64,000 nt of DNA, taken from assembly GCF_024195295.1 (NCBI RefSeq), contig NZ_JAMFTH010000001.1:1977428-2041427 (forward strand). The letters are read 5' to 3'. Below the pieces are notes generated by a model that saw only the letters and a list, made by a program, of their open reading frames with translations, was not told the DNA's origin and made no database searches. The DNA is from Gilvimarinus xylanilyticus. GTDB taxonomy: Bacteria > Pseudomonadota > Gammaproteobacteria > Pseudomonadales > Cellvibrionaceae. This document shows positions 9,615-18,218 of the stretch, in pieces. The first letter of the stretch is position 1. Every line of letters begins with the position of its first letter. Position numbers and translations under genes: made by a program.

Positions 9615-10007
9615 TCACTGAGGATAATACCACCACTCACCACCAATATAGATCCACTTTTCTTTAAACGGTCGGGTATTCTTCAGCTTAATGCGTTGCA
9701 TTTGATAGGTAACTTTCGTTGTAACCACACAAGACTCTTCCGATTCACAAGAGACGTCATCAACTGCAGCCTCTAGCCAGTTACTTGCTCCGGCAATTTT
9801 CGGGCGATAAGCATGAAATGGAACACTACCCCGGTATCCCGGAGACAAATAGGCGTACGCTTCCTCGAAATCGCCCCCTACCAGTGCATCTAACCTCTCC
9901 TGAGCTCGTGCGGCAACCCGGTCCTCCTTGGGCTTTGGATTAAGAGCACTGCAACCTATTGCAAGAAACAAAAACCAAATAACTAATATATTACTAAATT
10001 TATTCAC
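9615..10007 (-). CDS. Small lipoprotein, last gene of the T2SS operon
   Basis: A 130-residue exported lipoprotein: hydrophobic stretch ILVIWFLFLAIG followed by a lipobox cysteine at residue 19 (AIGCSAL). The mature part starts with a charged helix (RVAARAQERLDALVGGDFEEAY) and ends in an aromatic strand (KWIYIGGEWWYYPQ), a layout that recalls small NTF2-like/DUF4878-type lipoproteins. Two cysteines (SCESEESC) could form a disulfide. The GTG start has AGGGG five bases upstream. It lies 13 bases after gspD and is very likely cotranscribed. It is not similar to the pilotins GspS/AspS as far as I can judge. A role in secretin assembly is only a guess from position. Confidence 0.8.
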   Translation of the reverse strand: MNKFSNILVIWFLFLAIGCSALNPKPKEDRVAARAQERLDALVGGDFEEAYAYLSPGYRGSVPFHAYRPKIAGASNWLEAAVDDVSCESEESCVVTTKVTYQMQRIKLKNTRPFKEKWIYIGGEWWYYPQ

Positions 10008-10020
10008 CTAAACCCCTATT

Positions 10021-12204
10021 TCAAATTTCAGGATCAACCAACTTCGAATCATCTATCAGCTGCTGAAAAGCTTCCAGCCCTTTCATACGACTTCGCATTT
10101 CTGCTGTCACATCACGCATATCCTGGTCTGTCTTCATTACATGTGGGGTAATAATGACAAGCAGCTCCTGTCGCTCATCATCAATTGTTGTCCCTCCAAA
10201 CATCCAGCCAATCACAGGCAAATCGCTAAAGAAAGGTAACCCAGCTTTCTTACTATTCTTTGAGTCGCTAATCAACCCCCCCAATACAACTGACTCCCCT
10301 GAACGAACCGCAACCTTGCTACTTATAGAGCGCTCAAAAAAAGTTGGAGTTTGAGTCTCTCCTTCTGATCCATTATCCGTGACAGACTGCTGAAGCTCCA
10401 TAGTCACCAATCCGCCAGCGTTTACCGATGGTCTTACATCCAGCTGCACCCCGGTATCGCGATAAGAGATGTTTTGCGTAGACCCGTAGTTACCTTCGGT
10501 TGTGCTGGAAAGCACCGGTGTAGAATCACCCACCTGAATTGAAGCAGACTGATTATCCATTACCATCAACGAAGGCGTGGATAAAACCCGGATCAAATCT
10601 TTATCGGCTAATGCACTCAGAACACCTTGCACCTGCCCCATTGCCTCGCTAAAAACATAACCAAAGTTAGGCAATGCCGCCGATACGGCTCCGTCAGCAC
10701 CTACCGACAGACCAACATTACCTTGTCCACTGAACCCTCCTCCAAGTTCGTTTTCAAAATACCACTCCAAGCCGTACTGAAGCCTATCTGTTAATCGCAC
10801 TTCAATAATACTGGCCTCGATCAGAACCTGTGATGGCATAACGTCTAGACGCTTGAGGGCGCCTTCTATTTTTCGATACTGAGGACCTGAAGCATAAACC
10901 AATAGTGAGTTATTAACCTCATCCGCGACAATGCGGGCATCATCTCCCAGCGAGTAGCTAGAAGCCCCAGAGCGAGCCGACCGGTTGCTATTTGACCTCG
11001 AAGCACCAGTACTTTCGCCCTTATCACCTGAAGAAATAGTAGATGGGGTTAACCCAGGCGCAATACCAGAGTTGCCAGAGCTACCACTGCCGCCACCGCC
11101 ACCAAATACACTACTAATTAGCTGAGCCAGATGACTCGCCTGAGTATTCTGCACGGCATAGACGTAAAGTTGGGGCTCGGCGCCTTGTGCCGGAGCGCGG
11201 TCTAATCGCTCAATCCAAGTTTGCACTTGGGCAAGTAAGTCCTTTCTCGGAGTAACGACTAAAATAGCCCCTAAAGACTCCAGTGATGCCGTGCGAATTA
11301 AACCGCTTAGCGGGCTAGTTTTGTCTCCTGTAGAGGTAGCCATCAAAGTCGCTAGCGCGGCCTCGACTTCATCTACAGTGGTGTATTCTATAGGAAACAC
11401 CCCTACGGACATGCCCGCCAAGTAGTCAACATCGAACGTATCGATAATATCGAGCCATCCCTGCAGCTGTGAACTCATCCCTCCAAGCACCAATAGATTA
11501 CGAACTGAATCTACCCGAACAAATGCCGTGGGCGGAGCAACCGGCTGAAGAATCTCCGCCATTTGTGCAGCGCCAATGTATTGCAATGGCACAATGACAT
11601 TACTATAGCCAGGCTGCAGTGTTTTACTATTCTTGTAGGCAGGGTTTGTGGTATTAAAACTCTGGCGCGCAGTAACCAAATAAAGACCATCCTCGCGCTG
11701 AACCAGGGTTACTCCATTAGCGGCCAGCATGCTTTCCAGAATACCCATCAACTGCGTTCTTGCTATTGGAGACTGCGTTCTTAATGTAACCGCTCCGGGG
11801 ATTTTTCCGTCTACAATGTACTCCTGACCAAGTATATCGCCTAAAACACCATGGACGACATCCTCCAAGGGAGTACTTTCAAAGTTTAGCGACACCTTAT
11901 CACCAGCTAAAGGTACAATCTCTGTCGCCAAAGGCATCGAGACAGTTTGATCAGTTCCCTGATAAACTTCTGAAAGCCATACTTCTGGGGAATCACTTTG
12001 TTCGTCTTCCGTTCCCCCAAAGACGGGCTCTTCACTCTTTGCTTTATTCACATCTTGTTGCTCTTTGATGTCAGCATCATCGGCATCAACTGGCTCATTA
12101 CTCACCTGAGCGCAAGACGAAAGCAATACCAAGACAACCGCCACGGAAATCTGAGATACGTGTTTTGATCCGTTAGAGACGGGTAATTTGAACCTATTAA
12201 TCAT
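10021..12204 (-). CDS. gspD: T2SS secretin GspD, predicted lipoprotein
   Basis: Outer-membrane secretin, the gated channel through which folded exoproteins leave the cell. The 727-residue protein has an N0 domain from about residue 85 (VSLNFESTPLEDVVHGVLGD), repeated N1-N3 domains, a Gly/Ser-rich loop in N3 (around residues 365-410) and the secretin core, recognised by VLSTPSLMVMDNQSASIQVG and RSGESVVLGGLISDS. The N terminus ends in VLVLLSSC with a lipobox cysteine at residue 31, so it is predicted to be lipidated rather than cleaved by signal peptidase I. Its ATG overlaps the upstream GspC/XpsN-like gene by four bases. Position last among the gsp genes matches the Xanthomonas xps order. Confidence 0.96.
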   Translation of the reverse strand: MINRFKLPVSNGSKHVSQISVAVVLVLLSSCAQVSNEPVDADDADIKEQQDVNKAKSEEPVFGGTEDEQSDSPEVWLSEVYQGTDQTVSMPLATEIVPLAGDKVSLNFESTPLEDVVHGVLGDILGQEYIVDGKIPGAVTLRTQSPIARTQLMGILESMLAANGVTLVQREDGLYLVTARQSFNTTNPAYKNSKTLQPGYSNVIVPLQYIGAAQMAEILQPVAPPTAFVRVDSVRNLLVLGGMSSQLQGWLDIIDTFDVDYLAGMSVGVFPIEYTTVDEVEAALATLMATSTGDKTSPLSGLIRTASLESLGAILVVTPRKDLLAQVQTWIERLDRAPAQGAEPQLYVYAVQNTQASHLAQLISSVFGGGGGSGSSGNSGIAPGLTPSTISSGDKGESTGASRSNSNRSARSGASSYSLGDDARIVADEVNNSLLVYASGPQYRKIEGALKRLDVMPSQVLIEASIIEVRLTDRLQYGLEWYFENELGGGFSGQGNVGLSVGADGAVSAALPNFGYVFSEAMGQVQGVLSALADKDLIRVLSTPSLMVMDNQSASIQVGDSTPVLSSTTEGNYGSTQNISYRDTGVQLDVRPSVNAGGLVTMELQQSVTDNGSEGETQTPTFFERSISSKVAVRSGESVVLGGLISDSKNSKKAGLPFFSDLPVIGWMFGGTTIDDERQELLVIITPHVMKTDQDMRDVTAEMRSRMKGLEAFQQLIDDSKLVDPEI

Positions 12205-12743
12205 TCTATCTCCGAAAATCGGCCATTATCACCAAGCCAATCACTGGGCAATGGTGCCCGCTGTTTAAACTGAATTTCCTTAACATTTTCTTGCTCTTTA
12301 GAGGTCTGCTCCAAAACAAACTTAGCTCGATCAGAAGTCACTTCGACTAGCCGCCATCCACTAAAAACCTCATTGAGAGCTAACCGCGAAACACTGCCGT
12401 CAACTTTAATCACAACACTAGACGCGTCACCCGCCGCCCACAAACCTAAAACTTGAGCTTTTTCTAAAGCATTGTTAGGCTTTTCTTGTACAGGCTCTTC
12501 TTTTGGCTCTTGAGGTGGAACATAAGGGGTTCTCCCAGCCCAGAACAGTGGGCGACCTATAATCGGCTCATATGAAGCGTCTTGACTCACACTAACTACT
12601 TCTATCGGAGTCAAATAGGAAAGGCGAGGAGTTTCCGGCAGAATATCAACACTTTTGAAGCTTGACAGCTTCGTAACACCTGTCACTAAGCCGACAAACA
12701 CCCAAAAAGCCACCATACATCGCTTAATGATTTGATACCTCAA
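12201..12743 (-). CDS. T2SS GspC/XpsN-type HR-domain protein
   Basis: A 180-residue inner-membrane protein that probably links the inner-membrane platform to the secretin. It has one N-terminal membrane segment (MVAFWVFVGLVTGV), the GspC-type segment GRPLFWAGRTPYVPP, a Pro/Glu-rich linker, and a homology-region core (VLGLWAAGDASSVVIKVDG, then VFSGWRLVEV). It ends after the HR region, with no PDZ or coiled-coil domain as in long GspC proteins. Position between gspM and gspD is that of xpsN. The likely start is TTG at 12743; an ATG at 12716 is possible but would cut into the cytosolic end of the membrane segment. Confidence 0.85.
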   Translation of the reverse strand: MRYQIIKRCMVAFWVFVGLVTGVTKLSSFKSVDILPETPRLSYLTPIEVVSVSQDASYEPIIGRPLFWAGRTPYVPPQEPKEEPVQEKPNNALEKAQVLGLWAAGDASSVVIKVDGSVSRLALNEVFSGWRLVEVTSDRAKFVLEQTSKEQENVKEIQFKQRAPLPSDWLGDNGRFSEIE

Positions 12744-12750
12744 AGCCCAC

Positions 12751-13308
12751 TCACCCCTGCAACATTACGAAGCTACTAAGCACAATCGAAACGTCCAGCT
12801 CCTGATCATCCTCATTGCGGCGACGCTCAGGGGCAAGATCGACTGTATCAATCACCACTAAAGGCCTATGGCTCTCCAAGCTTGCCAGTAAATCCACCAA
12901 TGGCTCCATTCGGCTTTTGGCTATTAATCTTACCCTTATGCGAACCAGCCCCTCCTCTTCTAAGGCGGGCATCACCTGACTTCCACTCACCTCTACCCCC
13001 GCGCGCTCAAATAACTGCCGCATAGACTGCTGCATATTATTGCCTTCCGCAGACGGGTCTCCAGATGCGGCATAAATCAACTCCGAAAGCTCACGTTTTG
13101 CCGATCGTGCCGCCATAGAAATCTGATCTTCAGCTTCTATCAACCCTTTAAGCCTTGCAATTTGAGGCTCAATGCGAGACACATCCTGCCGAGTGGCTAC
13201 TGCGGCCGAAAGGAAGCTAAAGCCAATCAGAATCACACAAAAAACTACAACTCCCAAAACACCCACTATTATCCATTGTGAGGGGGTAAGGCGCTTATGA
13301 AACATCAT
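12751..13308 (-). CDS. gspM: T2SS inner-membrane platform protein GspM
   Basis: A 185-residue single-pass inner-membrane protein. A short cytoplasmic end is followed by a membrane helix at about residues 13-35 (IIVGVLGVVVFCVILIGFSF), a periplasmic coiled coil (DVSRIEPQIARLKGLIEAED) and a ferredoxin-like C-terminal domain. It belongs to the shorter Xps-type GspM family rather than the E. coli type. GspM stabilises GspL and helps build the assembly platform. ATGA overlap with gspL. Confidence 0.88.
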   Translation of the reverse strand: MMFHKRLTPSQWIIVGVLGVVVFCVILIGFSFLSAAVATRQDVSRIEPQIARLKGLIEAEDQISMAARSAKRELSELIYAASGDPSAEGNNMQQSMRQLFERAGVEVSGSQVMPALEEEGLVRIRVRLIAKSRMEPLVDLLASLESHRPLVVIDTVDLAPERRRNEDDQELDVSIVLSSFVMLQG

Positions 13309-14312
13309 CTAGAACCCCCAGCATCGCCTGATAACTTCAACTCTAAACGCACGCGATCAATATCATTTCGCCCCACCTGACGGATGGCTGAGGTAGGCTT
13401 AACCGACGTAAACTCATCTCCGTCGGTTAATTGCTTAATAAGGTTAGCCGCATTATCAGAATAAGCATCAATTTTCACGGTCGATCCAAAGTGCTCGTAG
13501 CCTGCCAACCATGAATCATCGCCAAACCCAACACTCAACGCTTTGAGAGGCATAAGAGGTTGAGCCGCCATTCGGAGCTGATCCTGCAAATACCTCAAGC
13601 GAGAGTTACTTTCTAACAACTCAGCCCGGTGCGTCATGACGGTAACCGCCTCTTGGCGACTTGAGTTTAACAATTCCTCCGTCTTTTCCAAACGATCGTA
13701 CTGGTAAACCATTGGCAAAGCCATCAAAACAACGAGCGATGCTATGCTAGCGACAGACATACCAAGGACGGCCATTAAACGCTTTTTGTACAATAAGTTT
13801 CGCTTATGTTCACCAAATCCCTCAAAAACCAGCGTGTCCGCCTCTACTTCAGCCCATACTTCATAATCATCAACAGAGGCGCTGGGCGAAACTTGGTGAA
13901 TCTTCGACATTACTATTGTACGGCTAGCTATTGCCAACCATAACTCTATTGCCTTTTCGCCCTCATCATTTACCCGGATGGCTCTAACCGTATCTTCGGG
14001 TAAAAATGGGCTAGAGGCTAACATTTCAGACTGTACTATTTGGCCTATATTGAACAATGCTGCTCTCGGCAACACTACTTTTTTTACAAGTATTTGTGAC
14101 TCTGGAAACACCAGAGCATCAACCTGATGGTCCAATTCAGAACCTTCAAAGGACTTGCAAGGGCTAAGCCTAAGCACACTTACATCCACATCGAGGAATT
14201 TACGGACAGGCGAATGATAGTCCAAGAACACCGATCGCCAAGCTCCGCTAATAGCTTGAGCGAGGTAACGCAGGTCAAAGCCAAAAAGCTCCCATTGATT
14301 GCGACTTGCCAA
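13305..14312 (-). CDS. gspL: T2SS platform protein GspL
   Basis: A 335-residue bitopic protein that recruits the GspE ATPase. The cytoplasmic part (about 1-170) is an actin-like/PilM-like domain without conserved ATPase residues that I can see; a membrane helix follows at about 182-203 (SVASIASLVVLMALPMVY), then a coiled coil and a periplasmic ferredoxin-like domain (VKIDAYSDNAANLIKQL). It is of the Xps/PilN-like type. The start is TTG, supported by AGGGGG five bases upstream and by the tight fit behind the gspK stop. Confidence 0.88.
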   Translation of the reverse strand: MASRNQWELFGFDLRYLAQAISGAWRSVFLDYHSPVRKFLDVDVSVLRLSPCKSFEGSELDHQVDALVFPESQILVKKVVLPRAALFNIGQIVQSEMLASSPFLPEDTVRAIRVNDEGEKAIELWLAIASRTIVMSKIHQVSPSASVDDYEVWAEVEADTLVFEGFGEHKRNLLYKKRLMAVLGMSVASIASLVVLMALPMVYQYDRLEKTEELLNSSRQEAVTVMTHRAELLESNSRLRYLQDQLRMAAQPLMPLKALSVGFGDDSWLAGYEHFGSTVKIDAYSDNAANLIKQLTDGDEFTSVKPTSAIRQVGRNDIDRVRLELKLSGDAGGSR

Positions 14313-14314
14313 GG

Positions 14315-15094
14315 TTACCCCCTTTGAAACTCTATGCTAGACACCTCAAAAGGAGTCCAACTTCGATCAACATTACCATTACCTAACACCCACATGCTGC
14401 GTTGATAAATCTTTCCATCGGGAAGCTTAACCCTTACATCTACACGCCCCCCACCACGCATATCGAACCGCTCTGCCGTATCCACCGCCCCTCCATCATT
14501 ATCTATATACTCTGCTCCGCTACTGCTCAAAAACAAAGAGGCTGCGTTTCCGGCATTTGGCTGACTTCGATTACAGCCAAGACATGAGAACCACTTGATT
14601 TTTTCATATACAAGCCTAGAAACACCCTCCGCAGCCATCACGTCTTCCATAACGAAAGCGACGGGGCCTGATTCTCTGCTATTCTGTCCCTCGCTTGGTG
14701 CTCTCCACTTCAGAATCGACTCAACCAAGGGCTGCGCTCTTGCCTGGAGCCCAACTGAATTAAAAAGCTCTTCAAGCAGAATTTGATCAGCATTGAGCAA
14801 ATCGACAAATACACGACTCGGGATAAACCTCACCCTTCCGGTAAACCCTGCCAATTCAACCCAACCTTCAATACTTGCCTCAGCAGAGGTATCCCTCTTG
14901 ACCGAACCTGCAGTAATAAGTCGAACCACTCCCTGAGCTGTGCTGTTGACCTGAGCCTGTGCATGATAAAGCCTAACTGTCAGCATATCTTGCTTAGATA
15001 GCCCCATAACTCCAGCCACCAGAAGAGCTAAAGCAGCTACAAACCAAAGTAACATCGCCAAAGCTAAACCACGCTGTCCACCACGGGGGTTCAC
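14315..15094 (-). CDS. gspK: T2SS minor pseudopilin GspK
   Basis: Tip pseudopilin, about 259 residues, much larger than the others as usual for GspK. The class III leader MNPRGGQRG is followed by a hydrophobic helix LALAMLLWFVAALALLVAG; as in other GspK proteins there is no glutamate at position +5. A CxxC pair (SCLGCNRS) lies in the globular part. I chose the GTG at 15094 because it forms a GTGA overlap with the gspJ stop and has GGGAGGG seven bases upstream. A longer frame from 15133 would place 13 extra residues before the leader. Confidence 0.92.
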   Translation of the reverse strand: MNPRGGQRGLALAMLLWFVAALALLVAGVMGLSKQDMLTVRLYHAQAQVNSTAQGVVRLITAGSVKRDTSAEASIEGWVELAGFTGRVRFIPSRVFVDLLNADQILLEELFNSVGLQARAQPLVESILKWRAPSEGQNSRESGPVAFVMEDVMAAEGVSRLVYEKIKWFSCLGCNRSQPNAGNAASLFLSSSGAEYIDNDGGAVDTAERFDMRGGGRVDVRVKLPDGKIYQRSMWVLGNGNVDRSWTPFEVSSIEFQRG

Positions 15095-15690
15095 GATTTT
15101 ACCCTCCCGAAAGGTACGATAATCTCCGGCCAATACTTCTCTTTCACCTTGATAGTTATACGAACCGCCTCAGGTACAGAGTTAGCATCATTTTGCTTGA
15201 AATCACTCCAATCTTGGACCCATGGAGAAAAGGGGCTTTCTCTATAAGCCAACGAGAACTCGTTTACGCCCTCAAGCAAAACATAACTTAAATCATCCTT
15301 ATTCCACGCGGGCCTATCAGTTCCAGACCGAAACTGGATCAATAGCTTTTTCTGATCTTGAAGCAATCTAGCAGCCCATAAACCTTCGCCATCAGACGCA
15401 AATGCAGGCATCGGCATCAACCATTGGATATCTGTTTGACTCCCATAAAAAAACCGTCCGACTGGCCTACCAAACTGAACAACCTCTATAGGCTCCGCGC
15501 TTTCTAAAGCTCTCCGTATAAACTGACTAAACCCCACAAGACTTGCGGTTCCTTCCACCCTATCTTGTAGCTTCATCTGTGTGTCCGCCAATGTTCTCAT
15601 ACCTGTAATGGTAGCTAGCACAATCAGCGATAAAATGCTTATTGCAACAACTACCTCTACAAGAGTAAAACCCCGACTCTTTGAGATCAT
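15091..15690 (-). CDS. gspJ: T2SS minor pseudopilin GspJ
   Basis: A 199-residue minor pseudopilin that helps GspI and GspK form the tip of the pseudopilus. The prepilin leader MISKSRG is cut before FTLVEVVVAISILS, with the conserved glutamate at +5. The ATG at 15690 forms an ATGA overlap with gspI and has AAGGAA eight bases upstream; a longer in-frame reading from 15750 would bury the prepilin leader and is rejected. The globular part is a typical GspJ length. Confidence 0.92.
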   Translation of the reverse strand: MISKSRGFTLVEVVVAISILSLIVLATITGMRTLADTQMKLQDRVEGTASLVGFSQFIRRALESAEPIEVVQFGRPVGRFFYGSQTDIQWLMPMPAFASDGEGLWAARLLQDQKKLLIQFRSGTDRPAWNKDDLSYVLLEGVNEFSLAYRESPFSPWVQDWSDFKQNDANSVPEAVRITIKVKEKYWPEIIVPFGRVKS

Positions 15691-16064
15691 CTGTGAGGTT
15701 CCTTTACTGGCACAACTGATGAGAGGTGGACGTCTTTCTCCTTGCCCCATCTTACCCAGATATCAATATATTTATATGTGACTTCACGGCCATTCAGATC
15801 AAACACAGGCTTTGTAGATACCTGCCAACGATAACCATCTTCTGTAGAACCACTAGCACTAACTCCTTCCGGGTCTACAACACTGTAATTCGCCAATAAC
15901 GACTGGGCCATGGTAACGGCGTAAGCGTAATCCTCTGTCGTACTGATACTGCGCGTAGCGCCACCAGCGGCTTGGTACAGCATGCCTAGGCTAATACCCA
16001 AAATGGCTACTGCCACGACCATTTCAAGCAACGAGAAGCCGATTTGCCGTGGTAAATTATTCAT
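15687..16064 (-). CDS. gspI: T2SS minor pseudopilin GspI
   Basis: A 125-residue minor pseudopilin. The leader MNNLPRQIG is followed by FSLLEMVVAVAILGISLGML, with glutamate at +5. The C-terminal part has the GspI layout (DGYRWQVSTKPVF, VTYKYIDIWVRWG). ATGA overlap with gspH. It nucleates the tip complex with GspJ and GspK. Confidence 0.92.
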   Translation of the reverse strand: MNNLPRQIGFSLLEMVVAVAILGISLGMLYQAAGGATRSISTTEDYAYAVTMAQSLLANYSVVDPEGVSASGSTEDGYRWQVSTKPVFDLNGREVTYKYIDIWVRWGKEKDVHLSSVVPVKEPHR

Positions 16065-16516
16065 GGCTCAACAACCGATTGCTCCACTTTGCCTAGCAAC
16101 CACCCCACATGCAGGCGTATCCAACGGTCATTACGGCCAATGTTGATTGTACCACCGGTAGAGCTGCCATCGCCGTAGTACTGGATCACCGCTTGGGTGT
16201 CATCCTCCGACAACTCCGCGGCGGTTTCCGTTTCCAGGTCAATAAATTCCGGCAGCTCGAGCAAAGGTTTGTCGCTGTACAGGACGGTTTTATCGCGCGG
16301 TGAAATGACCACATTGACCGGCTTCCCCGTCACCATGGCGCTGTATCGGGCTGAATCAAGCGCACGCCTGACGTCACGCACCGCCTCGCGGTACTGCATC
16401 GATTGGTACATTTTATACGAGGCGGGACCAGATACGGCTAACAACAAACCCGCTATACTCAAAGCGATTAGCAGCTCTAACAGAGTAAATCCAAGAGCCC
16501 TGTTACCGTCGCGCAT
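16061..16516 (-). CDS. gspH: T2SS minor pseudopilin GspH
   Basis: A 151-residue pseudopilin with leader MRDGNRALG and helix FTLLELLIALSIAGLLLAVS, glutamate at +5. The GspH-type YREAVRDVRRALDSARYSAM helix follows and the C-terminal part has a Gly-rich strand region (YYGDGSSTGGTINIG). It lies eight bases after gspG and overlaps gspI by four. Confidence 0.92.
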   Translation of the reverse strand: MRDGNRALGFTLLELLIALSIAGLLLAVSGPASYKMYQSMQYREAVRDVRRALDSARYSAMVTGKPVNVVISPRDKTVLYSDKPLLELPEFIDLETETAAELSEDDTQAVIQYYGDGSSTGGTINIGRNDRWIRLHVGWLLGKVEQSVVEP

Positions 16517-16524
16517 GACAATCT

Positions 16525-16944
16525 TTAACGGGCTTGCCAGTTCCCGATATCAGCATTGTCACCGTCCCCACCGGGACGGCCATCAGCGCCGTAGGACAGA
16601 ACATCAAAATCCCCGTTTTCGCCGGGATATTTATATTGATAGTCGTTATTCCAGGGATCTAGCGGCAACTCGTTACGACGCAAATAGGGACCATCCCACC
16701 CCGCAACACCCGGGTTTTGCACCAAAGCCTCTAAACCTTGTTCGGTTGTAGGCAATTTGCCGGTATCCAGCATATAAATTTCCAGTGCCTGCTCAAAGTC
16801 ACGCACCTGAACCCCGGCAGTGTCTGTTTTTGCGCCACCCAACTGGTTAAGCACCTTAGGGCCTACCAGACCGGCCAACAAACCAATAATAGCCAGCACC
16901 ACCAATAGCTCTACGAGGGTAAAACCTGTTTGACGTTTTTTCAT
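16525..16944 (-). CDS. gspG: T2SS major pseudopilin GspG
   Basis: Major subunit of the periplasmic pseudopilus that pushes substrate through the secretin. The leader MKKRQTG precedes FTLVELLVVLAIIGLLAG with glutamate at +5. The C-terminal part has the conserved GspG signature KLPTTEQGLEALV, LPLDPWNNDYQYKYPG and the calcium loop region DVLSYGADGRPGGDGDNADI. I prefer the ATG at 16944; an in-frame GTG at 16956 would add four residues. Processing needs a prepilin peptidase, which is not encoded in this window. Confidence 0.95.
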   Translation of the reverse strand: MKKRQTGFTLVELLVVLAIIGLLAGLVGPKVLNQLGGAKTDTAGVQVRDFEQALEIYMLDTGKLPTTEQGLEALVQNPGVAGWDGPYLRRNELPLDPWNNDYQYKYPGENGDFDVLSYGADGRPGGDGDNADIGNWQAR

Positions 16945-16962
16945 ATTGCTACTCACTTTACA

Positions 16963-18159
16963 TTACACAGCCAAGTCATTGACCGACAAAATGCCCATTA
17001 AAATGGCGACAATAATAAACCCAATCATGCCGCCCATTCCCAAAATAAGCAGGGGCTCTAGCAAGGTTAGGCTGCGCTTAATACCCGCCGAGACCTCGTC
17101 GTCGTATACCCTGGCCAACTCTAACATCATATCGCCCAGCTGGCCCGACTCCTCGCCCACGCGAACCATTTGCACCACCATGGGGGAGAAGTCGCCACTA
17201 TCTTGCAAGGCCTGCGAGACCCGGCCCCCACCCTTAACCGCCGGCGCGAGGCCTTCTAACGACTCTCTGACCACAGTATTAGAGACGGTTTCCACCGAGA
17301 TGTTAATTGCTTGGAGCACTGAGACACCGCTTTCCAGCAAAGTTCCCAGGGTGCGGGCGAACCGAGCCACTTGATATTTTACAACCACACTGCCAAACAC
17401 CGGTAACTTTAATAATTTAGTGTCCAGCCAAGTTTTGCCCTGGGGGTTCCGCAACCAACGGCGCACAAAGTACACCGCCAACCCCGCCAACAGGACCAAG
17501 TAAATACCATTATTTTTAATTGCCTCGCCACCGGCAATAACCAGCTCGGTCACCAGTGGCAGGGATTCTCCCATATCGGCAAACAGTGCCTCAAACTGCG
17601 GCACCACAAAACCCAACATAACCAGCACCGACAATACCGACACTACCGCCAGGATTGCTGGATAAATAAGCGCTGACACAACGCTAGAGCGTACCTGCTT
17701 GGCGTTTTCCAGCTGGGCAGCCAAACGCCCCAGCACCGCCGCCAGATTACCGCTGGCCTCGCCCGAGCGGATCATACTGACGTAAAATTCGTCAAACAGC
17801 TCGGGTTTTTCGGCCAGGGCAACACTAAAACCTTTACCACCTTTTACCGTGGCCAGAATGTCTTCATAAACCTGTCTGGCGGCCGACGTGGCCGCCATAT
17901 CAATAAGTACCTTTAAGGCTCTATCAATCGGCAGGCCTGCACGCAACAGCACCGCCAATTCGCTGGTAAAAGACAACACCTGGTTTTTGCCAAAAGCTTT
18001 TTTGCCACCCGAGCCCTGCTTGGCAGCCGACTCTACACTAATAACCACCAACCCCTGGCTGCGTATGCGGGTAGCCGCTATCGCCTCGGTCGGGGCGTCT
18101 ACAACCCCCTGCGCCAGGCTACCGTCGCGCTTTGCGGCTTTATAGGAGAATTCAGGCAT
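16963..18159 (-). CDS. gspF: T2SS inner-membrane protein GspF
   Basis: A 398-residue polytopic inner-membrane protein at the centre of the T2SS platform. It starts with the typical PEFSYKAAKRDGSLAQGVVD, has two homologous cytoplasmic four-helix domains (LAVLLRAGLPIDRALKVL and LGTLLESGVSVLQAINIS mark their starts) and three membrane helices near residues 170, 220 and 375. It ends in MGILSVNDLAV-like sequence. It interacts with GspE and GspL. Confidence 0.96.
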   Translation of the reverse strand: MPEFSYKAAKRDGSLAQGVVDAPTEAIAATRIRSQGLVVISVESAAKQGSGGKKAFGKNQVLSFTSELAVLLRAGLPIDRALKVLIDMAATSAARQVYEDILATVKGGKGFSVALAEKPELFDEFYVSMIRSGEASGNLAAVLGRLAAQLENAKQVRSSVVSALIYPAILAVVSVLSVLVMLGFVVPQFEALFADMGESLPLVTELVIAGGEAIKNNGIYLVLLAGLAVYFVRRWLRNPQGKTWLDTKLLKLPVFGSVVVKYQVARFARTLGTLLESGVSVLQAINISVETVSNTVVRESLEGLAPAVKGGGRVSQALQDSGDFSPMVVQMVRVGEESGQLGDMMLELARVYDDEVSAGIKRSLTLLEPLLILGMGGMIGFIIVAILMGILSVNDLAV

Positions 18160-18218
18160 AAGAACCTAGACTAAAACTATTGGAAGGACTGCATGGTAGC
18201 AGAAAGGCGGCCTTAAGG

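Noticed and set aside
11050-11110. Gly/Ser-coding repeat in gspD considered as a tandem repeat
   Set aside because: It is the normal low-complexity loop of the secretin N3 domain, with varied codons and no repeat unit.
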